DNA from: Seriola aureovittata
Lineage: Eukaryota; Chordata; Actinopteri; Carangiformes; Carangidae
Assembly (NCBI RefSeq): GCF_021018895.1
Contig: NC_079377.1
Span: 9,616,501 to 9,680,500, forward strand
DNA: 64,000 nucleotides
Reading direction: 5' to 3'
Positions 20,949 through 32,356 of this stretch are shown one piece after another (within the stretch, counting starts at the first letter, position 1; each line of letters starts with the position of its first letter). The notes beneath the pieces were generated by a model that saw only the letters and a list, made by a program, of their open reading frames with translations, searched no databases and was not told where the DNA came from. A program made the position numbers and the translations under genes.

Positions 20949-22769
20949 TCACAGCTCATCCTTCTCCTCTCCCTCGCAGACGCACGCTGCCCTCTGGCTG
21001 TTCATGTAAGGCCTGCATCCCAGAGTCCACACTGTGTTGTAGAGAGCGTCTGCCATCGACTCACAGGCTAAGAAGAGAAGACAGAGAGAGAGAGAGAGGA
21101 GCGAGGCAGAGCTACTTATCATTTATTCTTTTTGATAACTCACAAGTATGTGAGATGTTCCTGCTGGTGGTCGTATTCATGCCATCCTATATATTTCAGT
21201 ACACAGCCAAGAATAGGGGAAAAGTAACTTTTCGCAAATATCTCACCTTGTACCTTTGACCCAAAGCCCAGGCTCTTCTTGAAGTCAGAGCAGATGTCAT
21301 GCAGACAGGAGCGAAAGTTGGAGTCACAGTCGTACTTGCTTGTGCCGCAAGTGTCATAGCACACGTCAAGCTGGTTGCAGCACTCTGTCATCGCAGGGAT
21401 CCCCAGGTCCATCTGTCAAAAAAAAAAAGAGAATTGTGTTGTGTCAGTGCAGTTTATACTTAAACAGACGATAGTGTTATCGTTGTGGTTAGCGTCATTA
21501 TATGGAGCTTAGTGATGAACAATAGTTCTGGGCTGTTGGTGCTATGAACAGGCCACCTACAGCGGCATTCACCTGGAATCCCACCAGAGAGGAGCTGCAG
21601 CCGTTGGGCTCAGGGAGCTGGTAGCCCGGACGAGGCTGAGGAGCTTCTCCTGAGAAAACAAACAAAAAAAAGGTTCCATTTAATTCTTGAATTAACATGG
21701 AGGTACATTATCAAAGTGATGTCATCATGTGCTCCCAGTCAAGGATTCATATCTCTTGTTCTTGTGTGTGTCATGTCACAGATAACATGTAACATCTGTT
21801 CTGATTGTGTAACTGTAGGTAAAGCACATCTACCTCCCAGACTGATAAACAGATTGTATTCAGGTTTCAGTATCAGCAGCCTTAGGGCCATGTGCGTAAT
21901 CTCACTTCAAGACATAAGTGCCTGATAAAGTGACAGCAGTAGAATTTATTGAATTTGAGAGTTAAAGCGTGCTTAGCAAGCAAACACATACTAACAGAAG
22001 GAATATTGGATGTGAACAGCATAATAGTGATTTGAAAACACCCCTACAACAACTCGATCTAGCTGTGTGTGGGCCATTCCCACCTCCTGGACACCAAAGA
22101 TTTGATGTTCTCAGTAATTTAACAGTAAGTTAATTCAAGAGATTCACTCTTACCATATCTGCAGCGGTACTGACACACACCATCGCGACCCCCCGCCAGC
22201 TCCACCAGGGAGTCAAAGTATCCGTGCATAGTCTGGAAACTATTTCTAATTGAGTTAAGGCTCCAACTGTTATTATCTTCATTAGCCAAGGGTTTGTCCA
22301 GGGACTGGGTTGTCTCAACTGGTCTGATCTCATTCCCCTCTTCCTCCTCCTCAGAAGAAAGTCGCTTCTGGGTGACAGCCTCTTCAGCAAGGGCTTCCAT
22401 AGCAGGGATGTCTCTGGCAGGCCTATCACTGTCTGTCCCTGGTTCTTCAGCCGTAGCACCATCGGCCACACGGACATCCACTTCATGTTTGTCAGCTGCT
22501 GGGTTATCCACTGCAAGTATTTCAGCTAATACTTTGTCACCAAAAAGGGTATTAGCCACAGGCTCCTCAGCTTCAGGTGAATCACCTACATGGTCACCTT
22601 TAGCTGCATCTACGGCGACAGCTGCAACAACACCATCAGTAAGAGCAGCTGAGTTCACAGCATGGGCCTCCACCTCCTCCTCTGTTGCTTGAGCCTGGTA
22701 GTGGCCTAAAGTGGCACACATGCCCGAGGACACACAGAGGAGGAGCAGGACCACTGTCCGAAGCAGCAT
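20949..22769 (-). CDS. pla2g12b: Group XIIB secretory phospholipase A2-like protein (catalytically inactive)
   Basis: Coding exons, in order of transcription, are 22769-22154, 21649-21561, 21412-21247 and 21067-20949 (TGA at 20951-20949). All are GT-AG and in phase, giving 329 residues. I chose the ATG at 22769 because it opens a signal peptide ([19 protein letters not shown]); an in-frame ATG at 22811 would add 14 residues. The conserved part starts near residue 167: [29 protein letters not shown], then [23 protein letters not shown], given here as a landmark in pieces. CCNQLD has Leu where active PLA2s have catalytic His, as in mammalian PLA2G12B. The protein ends GEEKDEL. Human PLA2G12B is about 195 residues from memory; the excess is an acidic, Ala/Val-rich segment at residues about 20-166. 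The family acts in the ER in loading lipid onto ApoB lipoproteins. It is convergent with oit3. Confidence 0.96.
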
Positions 22770-22901
22770 GGTGTTGAACTGGCGACAATCCAAGCAGAGG
22801 AAGCTCTCCACAAGGCGAGGTGTTGTTAACAGGGTGAGAAGGGCTTAGACAGTGAGGGACAAAAACACACTGTGTTCCTACTGGCTCTGTCAGCCAGAAA
22901 G

Positions 22902-22914
22902 CAGACTTTGACCT
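22902..22914 (-). promoter_or_regulatory. DR1 / HNF4-like element upstream of pla2g12b
   Basis: On the minus strand the sequence reads AGGTCAAAGTCTG: two AGGTCA-type half-sites spaced by one base, with the CAAAGTC core favoured by HNF4. It lies about 133 bases before the ATG. Mammalian PLA2G12B is reported to be an HNF4-alpha target. Confidence 0.55.
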
Positions 22915-22956
22915 CTGATTAAGTTCTAGCAGACAGCAAGGCACTCTCTCATGATG

Positions 22957-22969
22957 GGGGCAAAAGTCA
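22957..22969 (+). promoter_or_regulatory. Second DR1-like element upstream of pla2g12b
   Basis: GGGGCAAAAGTCA matches a DR1 (GGGGCA, spacer A, AAGTCA). It lies 43 bases beyond the first element and about 190 bases before the ATG. The assignment is by motif only. Confidence 0.45.
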
Positions 22970-24784
22970 CCCTCATATCAATCCAAAGAAATCAAATTTA
23001 ATTCCTCTAATCTTCTTATTCTCTGTGATTCTTGAGCACATTAAATGAGTCATTTCAATACAGTTTTATCTACAAAGCTATAATCGGATTTTTATGACTC
23101 AAAAGTCACATGTAACTTGAGCCTAGAGGAAAACCCTCTTCCTATTCACTTTAACACTCGCCACATCGAATGCTGACATTTCAGCCTGTGACCTTTATCA
23201 AGATATCACAAACTTCAAACGATCTTCACTGTGTTTAGATAAAGGTCACACATTGGCACTTCAGCGCTGAACAAGTACAGAGACAAACGAAGCATTATCC
23301 TATTCATTTGGCATGAGGTTTTTTTCAAAGTAAGTCCTTGTGCAGCCTTCAGTATGTACCACACAGAGCACTTATCTCATATGGGTCTGCTGCCCTCTTG
23401 TGGTTGAGCAGTAATGTGCTTCCAATGCTGTGGAAATTGATTTTTTTAGTGATCCTGACCAACAACTGAGGTCTGTTTTACTCCTACTTGTGAATCATGT
23501 TATGGGATTTCAGGTTTTTTTTTTTTTTTTTTAATCCTATGCCATAATCATTACGCACAAATTAATAGTGACTGCTATACAGGACATAACGTCCTCCAGC
23601 TATAAATGAGAGAAGGGCTTGTTATCCTCCTGATCTTCTTCATATTAACAAATACTAATTGGATTGCCCTGGGCCACTAATACAACATATGTGAAGTGTC
23701 AAATTCACTGCTGTTCTTTAGCTGCAGGGGGACTGGAAACTGTGAAATCTGACATCTTCTAATATGAAACACCACATATGCATGTGAGCACTGTGCCTGA
23801 AGCACTTTCATAATTTAAGGCCTGAGAATGTTGATGGTTATGCAACAAAAGTAAATGGAAATGTTCACTGCTAACAGCAGAACAAACTAACTAAATGAAA
23901 TTACTCACAGCTGTGTTTAAGTTCAGTTTTGAGGTATATGTTCTAGTTGTAAGTGAATATTTTCATCAGAGGCAAACTTTTTACTCCAGAGTTTTAATTT
24001 GACAGCTATGGTACTAGTAATTTAATACTAGTATAATAATAGGCCACAAAACACACGGTCATCTTTTAAACTAGAATACATTGCTGCAGATTAAATCGTA
24101 CCGTATATAAAGTAGCTAATATTAACTTCACATCAATTGACTACAACATCAAAATACAGCTAAAATGCTGCATCAGTAACAACTGTTTGAATGCAGGACT
24201 TGTAATGGACTATTTTTACATTGTGTTACTGATGTTGGCGGCGATTTTAACATATGATCTACACTGCTACCTCTGTTAAAGAGACCTTCTCTATACTAAA
24301 CTTAAGGGGCTATGACTAGGACATGGTAATCTCACAATTAAGTTGTTGCTGTTTGTCAAAGATGTGACTCTTTTAAATACTTGTCCTTTCATTTTATTGC
24401 ACATTATCGAGCACATACTATCTGACTTTGAAACAGCCATCTCGAGTAATGAGTCTCTGGTTTACTCGTTGATGAAGCTATTCACTCTCTGTCTGCAGAT
24501 CGCACCGTATTTCCTCCCACAATGTCCTAGTGGTAAAAACAGAGGAGAGCAGCAGTAAGTAAGAAAGAGTCACTTTTTTCCTATAAACTATAGCAAAGTC
24601 CTCTGATCAGTTGTGAAATACTACAAGTGCAATATTACATGTACCGTCTTGTGGTCTTGTTCAATTTCTCTCTGTTCAGCACCATGTTGATTTTGTTTTC
24701 CAGATTCTTAAGGGAAAAGATAAGGAGTACAAAACATGACCCTCTGTCACGTAGCAGGACAAGCATTTAAAATCTGTAATACTT
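22970..24784. other. Intergenic region, pla2g12b upstream to C6orf118-homologue 3' end
   Basis: No exon with a recognisable product was found. A T-run of about 15 is at 23516-23532. A minus-strand AATAAA (plus TTTATT) at about 24391-24397, some 390 bases past the stop of the next gene, is the best poly(A) signal for that gene. Confidence 0.55.
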
Positions 24785-27700
24785 TCACAAAAATGATGAT
24801 ATGGCAGGAAAAAGGTCAAACTCCCATGCCTTGTTGGTGGTCTTCAGACGCTCATTTGAGGCTATCAGTCTTACTGTCTCTGCCTGGAAGCAAACAGAAA
24901 AACAAGTTAAATAAAAACTGCAGCCATATGCAGTTTAAGCTACCACCAATCACACATCCTGCTTTAACTTTATTTCTGAAAGAGAACAAAGGCTCAGTGT
25001 GATGTAAATGTCACGCTGTGCTGTTCATAAACTTGTGTGGAATGGGGCAAAAAATAGGGGAAGATAAGCAGTTCATCCCCCAGCACCTTCAGGTCTTTAA
25101 TGCGTCTTTCAATGGCAGTGGTTGTAACAGTGGACACCAGCTTCTCCTTAATCTCTTCTTCTAGCTGTTGGATCTCCCTCCACATGTTCAACACCTGAAG
25201 CCTCTTGAATTGGACACTGTCGGTGTGGCCGATGGCAGTCCCGCTGTCCTGCAGCCCTGACAGAGATACATCTGTTCAAACAGGAGACGGGAGACAAGGA
25301 GACGAGCATGAATGCACTGTAGTGACTAATGATGTATCTGAAGATCCAAGAAAAGGTGAGTCGGGGGCAACTGGACTTGGTTGTAGATACATGAAGACGT
25401 TTCACCTCTTATCCAAGAGGCTTCTTCTGTTCTGTACTTGTACATTCACACCCCTGGAGGCATCATAAAGTCACAGCTGACTCACCGATACTACAAAACT
25501 CTCTTTATGCCTGTTGGCATGACAAAGTGATTATTTGTTCAGTCTGTCCACAGACTGAACAAATGTGCTGCTGCCCTGCAGGATAGTACAGCAAATGCTT
25601 AGATGTGGTTTACCAATGATCAGATATACCAATGTAGTCTTGAGACTTACTCTTCATGTCACTGTCCTCTGGGCCTGTGATAGCTGGAACATTCTGTAAT
25701 TCATTTTGGACTCTAAGGTTAAAAAAGAACAAATAATGCTTAATAAGAACACAATGTATAATTATATAATTTTTTTGGGAGACAGATGCTTGCAGTACCG
25801 TTTATTCTCCTTTAGAGCTCTTCTGGCCTCCTGCTCCAGCCTGCAAACCTCTTCTTCAGCATCTTCCACCTCCATTTCCCTTAGTTTGCCAATGCTGAGA
25901 TCTTCAAGGGAAGTATTCTGTGACTGTAACACAACAACAACAACAACAACATATTAACACTTTTATTGTTTCCCACATATGCAAAACATGCAAAAGAGGA
26001 ACTCTTGAGAAGACATTATTACTATCCATTCTGAGTTCCGTTCCTAAAATTTCCATGAGAATGAATGACAGGCCCTGCGATAAGTGTTACCTTTAATCCA
26101 ATGATGTCATGACTAATATTATCCTTTTAGAAGATACTATTTGCTGTCTTTCATAAACAGCCATTACGCTGTGCTTGCAGTCAGTCAGCTGACACATACA
26201 GAAAGGAATCAATGTCTCTGACAGCAATTGAGGCCAGAAAGTCACATCCATGTCTCAGGTCTTCTTCTGCTCATTATTATCTAAATCCATATTGATTACA
26301 TTACATGCCGTTTGCTTTACCATGTCAGGTAGAGGTGACTGGGAAGCCATCATGTGGTTGACGTACAAATCATAATCAGTCTGGAAGACACAAAAGACAT
26401 TTATCACCAACATGACTGCAGGGTACAGATGTTGTGAATAAAGTGTTAACAAATAATACAGTTTTTCCATGTTGCTATAATATTTTAGCATTAAAATTAT
26501 TAAAATTATTAAATTAAATGTACATTGTATGTTTGTGTCCTCATAAAGAATAATCAAAAGTGCTAATTTCTGTAGTTTTATCCTGTCAAACAATAACAAG
26601 ATTGTGGCTGCAGGATAATTTGATCCTCACAGTCTACTCATAACAGCAAACTGTTTCATTTAATTTCAGTTTTGTTCATATGCAAAGTGCACAAACAAAA
26701 CTTGCATGACCCTAAGATATTTCTTATGAATGAGCAGTAATGGAACCATTGCCCTCTGATGACCTGCTTCCTGACGTATCATGACCAGGGTCCAGTGGTT
26801 GCTCTACTTCCGCTTGCTACACGAGGGATTCACTCTCTCTTGGCTCTAATACGTCTGACGGCACATGCTAAAAATGTGCTAGTGGGTACAGAGGAAATGG
26901 AAAAACCTTAATTTCCCTCAGGATGCGTCCAAATACTGGCGAGCTTTCACATACATCATCAAAGACGTCACTGAACACCGCAAGGCGGTCTCTGCTGGGC
27001 CAGTTCTGCACTGACAGCTTCTTCAGCTCCTGGATGTGACAGGAACACACACGCAGTGTTAGCAAGTGAAGATGTGCGTAAGAGTCTGTGCGTGTCTTTA
27101 TTCATGCACCTTCTGCAAGAGTGTTGAGAAGGCATTTCAGAATTACCATCTTTGAAAAAAATTACATTTTAGTAAGTCTGAAAATTAAAAAAAAAAAAAG
27201 GTGCAATTATAAAACTAGTTATGTGATGTCATGGTTTGTGTGACCAGCCTCACCTTTTCTAGTTTCCTCTCATGCTTTTCAGCAACATTTATTCTCGCCC
27301 AGGGGTTGTGCTTGGCTGTGAATTGCCTACCTAACCACTGATTTGTCTTTAGTTGGTCTTCATTATTCAGTCCTTTCTGGCCAGAAAGGCTTGAGCAAAA
27401 TTGCTGTTTCCCGTCAGCATCAGATGAAAGGTTAACTTTCTTCTGGGAAAAAGCTCTCGGCTGGAAAGGCAAAGAGTTTGATGAACAATGAACCATCTTA
27501 GGTAAACTTATAACACCACTTCTGTCTGCATGTGATGAGTGATCAGTAGCCTGGTCTTGTCTTGACTCAGAGACTTCAGATGCTTCTAAAGCAGCGCTGG
27601 CGGTGAACTCAGAGGGAGACTCTTTCATTGCTTTCTTCTTTACATAGGTAAGTGCCTTTGTTTGTCTCTGCTGGAGTGTCAGAGGGTTTGGGGTTTCTTC

Positions 27701-27892
27701 TTGGCTCTGAGACATTTTCCAGAAAGACTGCTTTGTGTCCATCTTAGGCTGACCCTGATCCAGACTGTGGGGCCCCAGATGACCTGAGGAGTAGGTCAGG
27801 ATATCAGCCTTCTGACCAGCTTCAGCAGCCAGAAGCAGTCTGCGGATGTCGCTCCCAAAGCACCCAGGGTTTTGCTTACCGCTGCTGGACAT
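24785..27892 (-). CDS. C6orf118 homologue, TSNAXIP1-N-type coiled-coil protein
   Basis: Coding exons, in order of transcription, are 27892-27254, 27029-26907, 26380-26321, 25923-25799, 25712-25651, 25256-25087 and 24883-24785 (TGA). Phases agree at every junction, giving 425 residues; human C6orf118 is about 469 from memory. The first coding exon is preceded by an acceptor (CTTGTAG then CC ATG TCC), so exon 1 is untranslated. Residues 1-213 are low-complexity and polar. Residues about 214-340 look like the translin-associated factor X-interacting protein N-terminal domain (RLAVFSDVFDDVCESSPVFG, ILREIKTDYDLYVNHM). The C-terminal part is coiled coil (MWREIQQLEEEIKEKL, AETVRLIASNERLK). Its position just 3' of pde10a on the same strand matches human C6orf118-PDE10A. 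The family is poorly characterised and probably ciliary or sperm-related. TSNAXIP1 is a less likely alternative. Confidence 0.78.
25533..25564. repeat. Perfect 15-bp inverted repeat with 2-base loop
   Basis: Arms ATTTGTTCAGTCTGT (25533-25547) and its exact reverse complement (25550-25564) are separated by CC. It lies in an intron of the C6orf118 homologue (between 25257 and 25650). Confidence 0.9.
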
Positions 27893-28194
27893 GGCTACAA
27901 GGGCACAACACATATTATTATGAAATTTGTTAAAAGACACATGAGTGATACTGTCAAATATACTCAGCTCACCTCAAGTACAAGACATTTCCTATATTAG
28001 ACCATGCACCAGACCTGGGGTGTTACCATTACATAAAATATTACATTTCTATGAACTGCATTTACTGATATATAGCTTTTATCCAAAACAATTACATGAC
28101 ATGGTGGGTAAGAATGAAATGATGGATATGAAAAAAAAAAAAAAAAAAAAAAAACCCAAAAACTACTACTACTATTTTTAACTTATTATAGTAA

Positions 28195-28510
28195 GGATAA
28201 AAAGACATTTTATTGTAAAGCATAAAAAGTCATAGTATAGTATGGTGTAAATATCATAGTATAATAAGGCATAAATACCATAGTATAGTAAGGCATAAAA
28301 CGTCATACTATAGTAAGGCATAAAAGCCATCGTTTAGTAAGGTATAAAAAAAGTAATGGTTTAGTAAGGCATAAATACCATAGGATAGTATGTAAAAAAA
28401 ACGCCATAGTGTAGCAAGGCATAAAAAGGTCATAGTATAGTAAGGCATAAAAATGCCATAGTATATTAAAGCATAAAAGTCACCGTATAGTAACTAAAGT
28501 ATACTAAGGC
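28195..28510 (+). repeat. Degenerate minisatellite, about 12 units of ~27 bp
   Basis: Units contain the motifs AAGGCATAAAA and CATAGTATAGT in alternation, with small indels and substitutions. It lies in intron 1 of the C6orf118 homologue, after an A-run at about 28131-28154. Confidence 0.85.
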
Positions 28511-28758
28511 ATTCAAATGTTAAAAAGAAAAAGAAAAAGAAAAAAGAAAATAGTACAGTGAGGCATAAAAACCTCATATATATTAATTCATATTTGTGAA
28601 TCCAATGCTCAAACCAAATTAGGAGGGCTTCCACAATCGTGACGCATTAAGCCAAGTGCTTAAGATATTTTCTTTTACGTGACTTAAATATTTTGTTAAT
28701 ACGCACCTGAAGCACGTGAGCAAAGAAGACACACAGAAACTCAAAATAATAACCTCAC

Positions 28759-28860
28759 CTGTTTGGTAATTGTACTTTAGTGCGGAATCATGACAGAAAA
28801 CAAACTTTCTTCATGTCCACAACAGTCTTGGTTGCCAGGAGACTGAAACGCGTAATGCTT
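28759..28860 (-). other. Probable untranslated exon 1 of the C6orf118 homologue
   Basis: On the minus strand a stretch ending ACCAAACAG is followed by GTGAGG, a strong donor at 28758-28753. It would splice to the acceptor before 27894. The 5' limit is not known. An imperfect RFX X-box-like motif, GTTGCCAGGAGAC, is at 28831-28843. Confidence 0.45.
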
Positions 28861-31265
28861 GCGTTGCGTTCAGTGTCTTGTTAATAATCGTACCCATGAG
28901 ATTTCAGGTGCAAGATCTCATTTGTACCCAAGGAGGTAAATAAGTGGTGTTAAAAATATGTTGCATAGAGACGTGATAGCCTACATTGTGCTGCGCAGGT
29001 TTAAGAAAGCAGGTTTACAGAAAGGCATGCCTTGAACAAAATCAGGGATTAGTTTGTTAATCTCCCAGCTAACTCACATGTAAAACAGTTGTGGCCAATT
29101 CATAAAATGATTTAAATGATGAAAGTACATTTTTGTGTGGCTTAATTAATTGAAAGATTGAATGATTCAGTCCTTGATTCAGATTTTATTTTGAAATCCA
29201 AATTTTAGTCGTGTGTTTTATCACTAACTGATAAACTACTGGTTTCATTTCACTGTTTTACTTCCTTTTTCTTGGAAACTGAATGCCAAATCCCAGTTCA
29301 TTTGAGCCTACCCCTTCCTCTGTATTTTGCTGCCGTATGTTGATCATTATGCATTGAAAGACAAAAAAAAATGGAGCTGATCTCAACTACTTGGAGAATA
29401 AAACACTGAATCACTCACCAGGGTTGATCATTATTATTGCCACTTCTTAATTCTTCTTTCTATGGAACTACCAGTCAGCAAGTCAGCACACTCATCATTG
29501 TTTCTGTTGATGATGTCAATCTGAGTTCATCTGATCAGGGTAACTCCAGTTTTTGTTTGCTTAAACCTTAAAAAGGTTTTAGCTCATTATCAGAATTGTC
29601 ATGTTATACGATGAACCCATCTAGATATTTGCAAGTTATTTGACTTTACTGGGCATGGGATCCAGAAACAACACAATGTAACAGGTTTGAAAAATGGTTT
29701 CTAACACTGCAAATGTGCCATATAAATTTTTTAACATGGAAAACAATAGACTCCAGCAAATACCGCTTGTTTCCCCATGTTTTCTCAGTTTGTGATACTC
29801 AAATGTTTCCTTCAGTCTACCACAAATCCTTGCACACAGTAACCAAATTACCAGATAAACCGTGTAAACATTGGTTGTTGGGGAAATCTGGTTACTGCAA
29901 AACTCCTGTAAATGCTTCAATCAAACTATTATCTTAATCTGGTTAGTCAGAATAATTGGGTTATTGTGTGCAAGTAAACACACTGTCGTGAGTGTAGCCT
30001 ATACTGCAAAAGAAAGGGAAGGGGAGAAGGGGAGTGAAACTCAGGCCTCAGGGCTGGAATGGCCAGAATAGTAAAGCACCCAGATGGCAAAGCTGAGCAT
30101 GAGGGAAGCTACAGTGTAACATGTTATGCTTCATTGAAACAAGTTGTCAGTATTCAGTATTCAGTCTGCATCCATTAGCATTCTTGTGTTGTCCATTAAC
30201 ATTTAAGGTAATGTTAAAAAATAGGAATGCAGTGGAGGATGCTTGAAAATCTGAAGTGTTTACTTGCCAGCTGAGCTTGTATTGCTGATGACAACAACAT
30301 TTCCAGTTTTAGATTTCACATAAAAAAGACAAGTTTTAGATTACTCATTGTTTCTCTCTCTGTATTCATGACCACTCTATATCAAAAATGCATAATTGTA
30401 ATGAAAAAAAAAAACTCAAATTAGGGAACCCTGAGCAAAGAAAATATAAAAAAAGAAACACAATGTGATGAGTCATACTTAATCCCCTTTTTACTACTTT
30501 CAAATGAGTTTAAATTTTAAAAAACCCAAAGGATGTCTTCCAACCTCAGTGTCGGTTGCCAGCTGTTAAGCACTGTACTGGAGCTGTAGTAGTGGGCAGC
30601 CATATTGTGGGAATAAGTAGGTGTCATTGTTTGTCTGAGAGATAACAACTGAGGAAGATTAAACTGTCTGACAGGACCATCTGCAACAAATTAGTTCACA
30701 GATGATATTACATATTGAAAGACGATAACACCTCTATTTATACACTGTTACACAATTTTAAGGTGTTTCATCTCGTCAATCAACTGAGTCAAATATTCCA
30801 ACACCAAGAGAATCCAGACATAAAATGCATCATAAATTTAACTAAATGAAAGTCTTATTTTTACTGTATTTGCTGATCAAAGGATGGAACATGACAGTGG
30901 GAATGGCTCAAAATTCGATGGAGAATTACCAAGTCAGTAATAAGTTGATGAATAAAAAGAGTTAACAGCCTAGAAAGTGATTTTAAGATAAGGTAAGAGG
31001 GGTGAAATGTACGACTACACATGCAAAAACAAACTGATACCTCATGTGCCATATACTCTATATTAAGTGCTAATAATGCAGTTTAGAAATGGGGCCAAAT
31101 GTCATTGTCATGTTACAAATGTCTTAAATGATTTTACATTATTGTATAGTTTTAAATTGGGGTGGTGCTGATTCTACATGCACAGTCTGAGTCCTCTCAG
31201 TTTGTCCAACACAAAATGAAGGGAAGATATTCTCACTATTACCAGTCATTGTGAAGATCCCAATT
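28861..31265. other. Intergenic region between C6orf118 homologue and pde10a 3' end
   Basis: This AT-rich region gave no recognisable exon, tRNA, or transposon termini on either strand. The short reading frames here have no resemblance to known families. Confidence 0.6.
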
Positions 31266-32294
31266 TTTATTCATATTTTGACTATCAAAAAAAAATTGCA
31301 GAAAGAAATGACATTGACATATCTCTGGGATAATGAAACCAACATAACGTAATGTTAACCAATCAGGAGTGATGCATCCTCCCCCAACACTGTCACTGAC
31401 TCTGCAGCTCTATCAATAAAACAATATGCATTGAAAGTTAAATAAATGCAAATAAAAAGGCAGCTCAGACATGAAATAAAGAATGATCTGGAAAACAGAA
31501 TTTTTTTTCAGGTATTTAATAAAAGTCATTTGGGCTACTGCTCTTACATTTACAGTTGAGACATTCCTCAATTATTCTGGGTAACAGTAACATGTCTAGA
31601 CCGTTTTGTTTATCTTGATGTTTACTTTGTACAAAACAAAAAGGCCAACATTATTTTTCTTTGTATAAAAAATATAAGTTAATTTAAATTTAACTCTAAT
31701 TAAGAAAATAACAATAGTAATAAGAGCAATAATAATAATCATCAATAATAATAATAATGATAAAGATCATAAGCTAAACATAGTGCAGACAATCGGATAT
31801 AACAGGTGCTGAAAAGTAGAAGGGACAGTGCAGTGTTATGGACTTAACCATGTTCTCATGTGGGGTTGGAGTGGGGAAAGAGACAGTCAAAGGCTTTCTC
31901 TCTCTCTCTTTCTCACACACACTCACACAGACATGCACAACACACTCTCTCACACTCGCACACACACACACATACATACAGTCTACACACCCGGTCAGAA
32001 AGCGCATGACTGCCGTTCAGTTTAGCACCATCAGAGCGACTGTCTCAGTCTGTACAAACTAGTTCCTAGATTGTACTCAGTATACACCTATTACCGTGTA
32101 CGCAAAACTATATATAAACTTCAGTTCAGGTGCATGCTAATTGTTGCTCTTGGTTGAAGCTTACTGGAAGCAATTCTGAAAAGAGTAAGACAGAGGACAT
32201 CATGGAAACTGATGGCGCACTATAACCCACATGCCACCACTGAGGATCTGCAATCAACGAAACATTCATCAAAATGTACATTCACACCATTGGG

Positions 32295-32356
32295 GTGGGG
32301 GGTGGGGGGCAGGTGGGTGGGTCGTGGGGGTCGGGGTGGGGGGTGGGGGCAGGGCA
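32295..32356 (+). repeat. G-rich quadruplex-prone block
   Basis: Ten or so runs of three or more G in about 60 bases on the plus strand (GGGGTGGGGGGTGGGG type). In the pde10a transcript this strand is C-rich, so a quadruplex would form in the DNA or in antisense RNA only. Confidence 0.8.

Noticed and set aside
21555..21570. Earlier donor for pla2g12b exon 2 (CAG then GTGAATG)
   Set aside because: It is also in phase, but the GTAGGT donor at 21560 gives GFQVNAA before MDLG, which matches the human length (GLKVPES).
22294..22692. Ser/Ala-rich 132-residue plus-strand frame
   Set aside because: It is the antisense shadow of pla2g12b exon 1, whose minus-strand frame joins in phase to conserved exons.
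22770..22811. Upstream ATG of pla2g12b at 22811 adding MESFLCLDCRQFNT
   Set aside because: It would place 14 polar residues before the signal peptide; the ATG at 22769 opens the signal peptide directly.
28195..28510. CRISPR-like array of ~27-bp repeats
   Set aside because: There are no unique spacers; units are contiguous and diverged, in a vertebrate intron.
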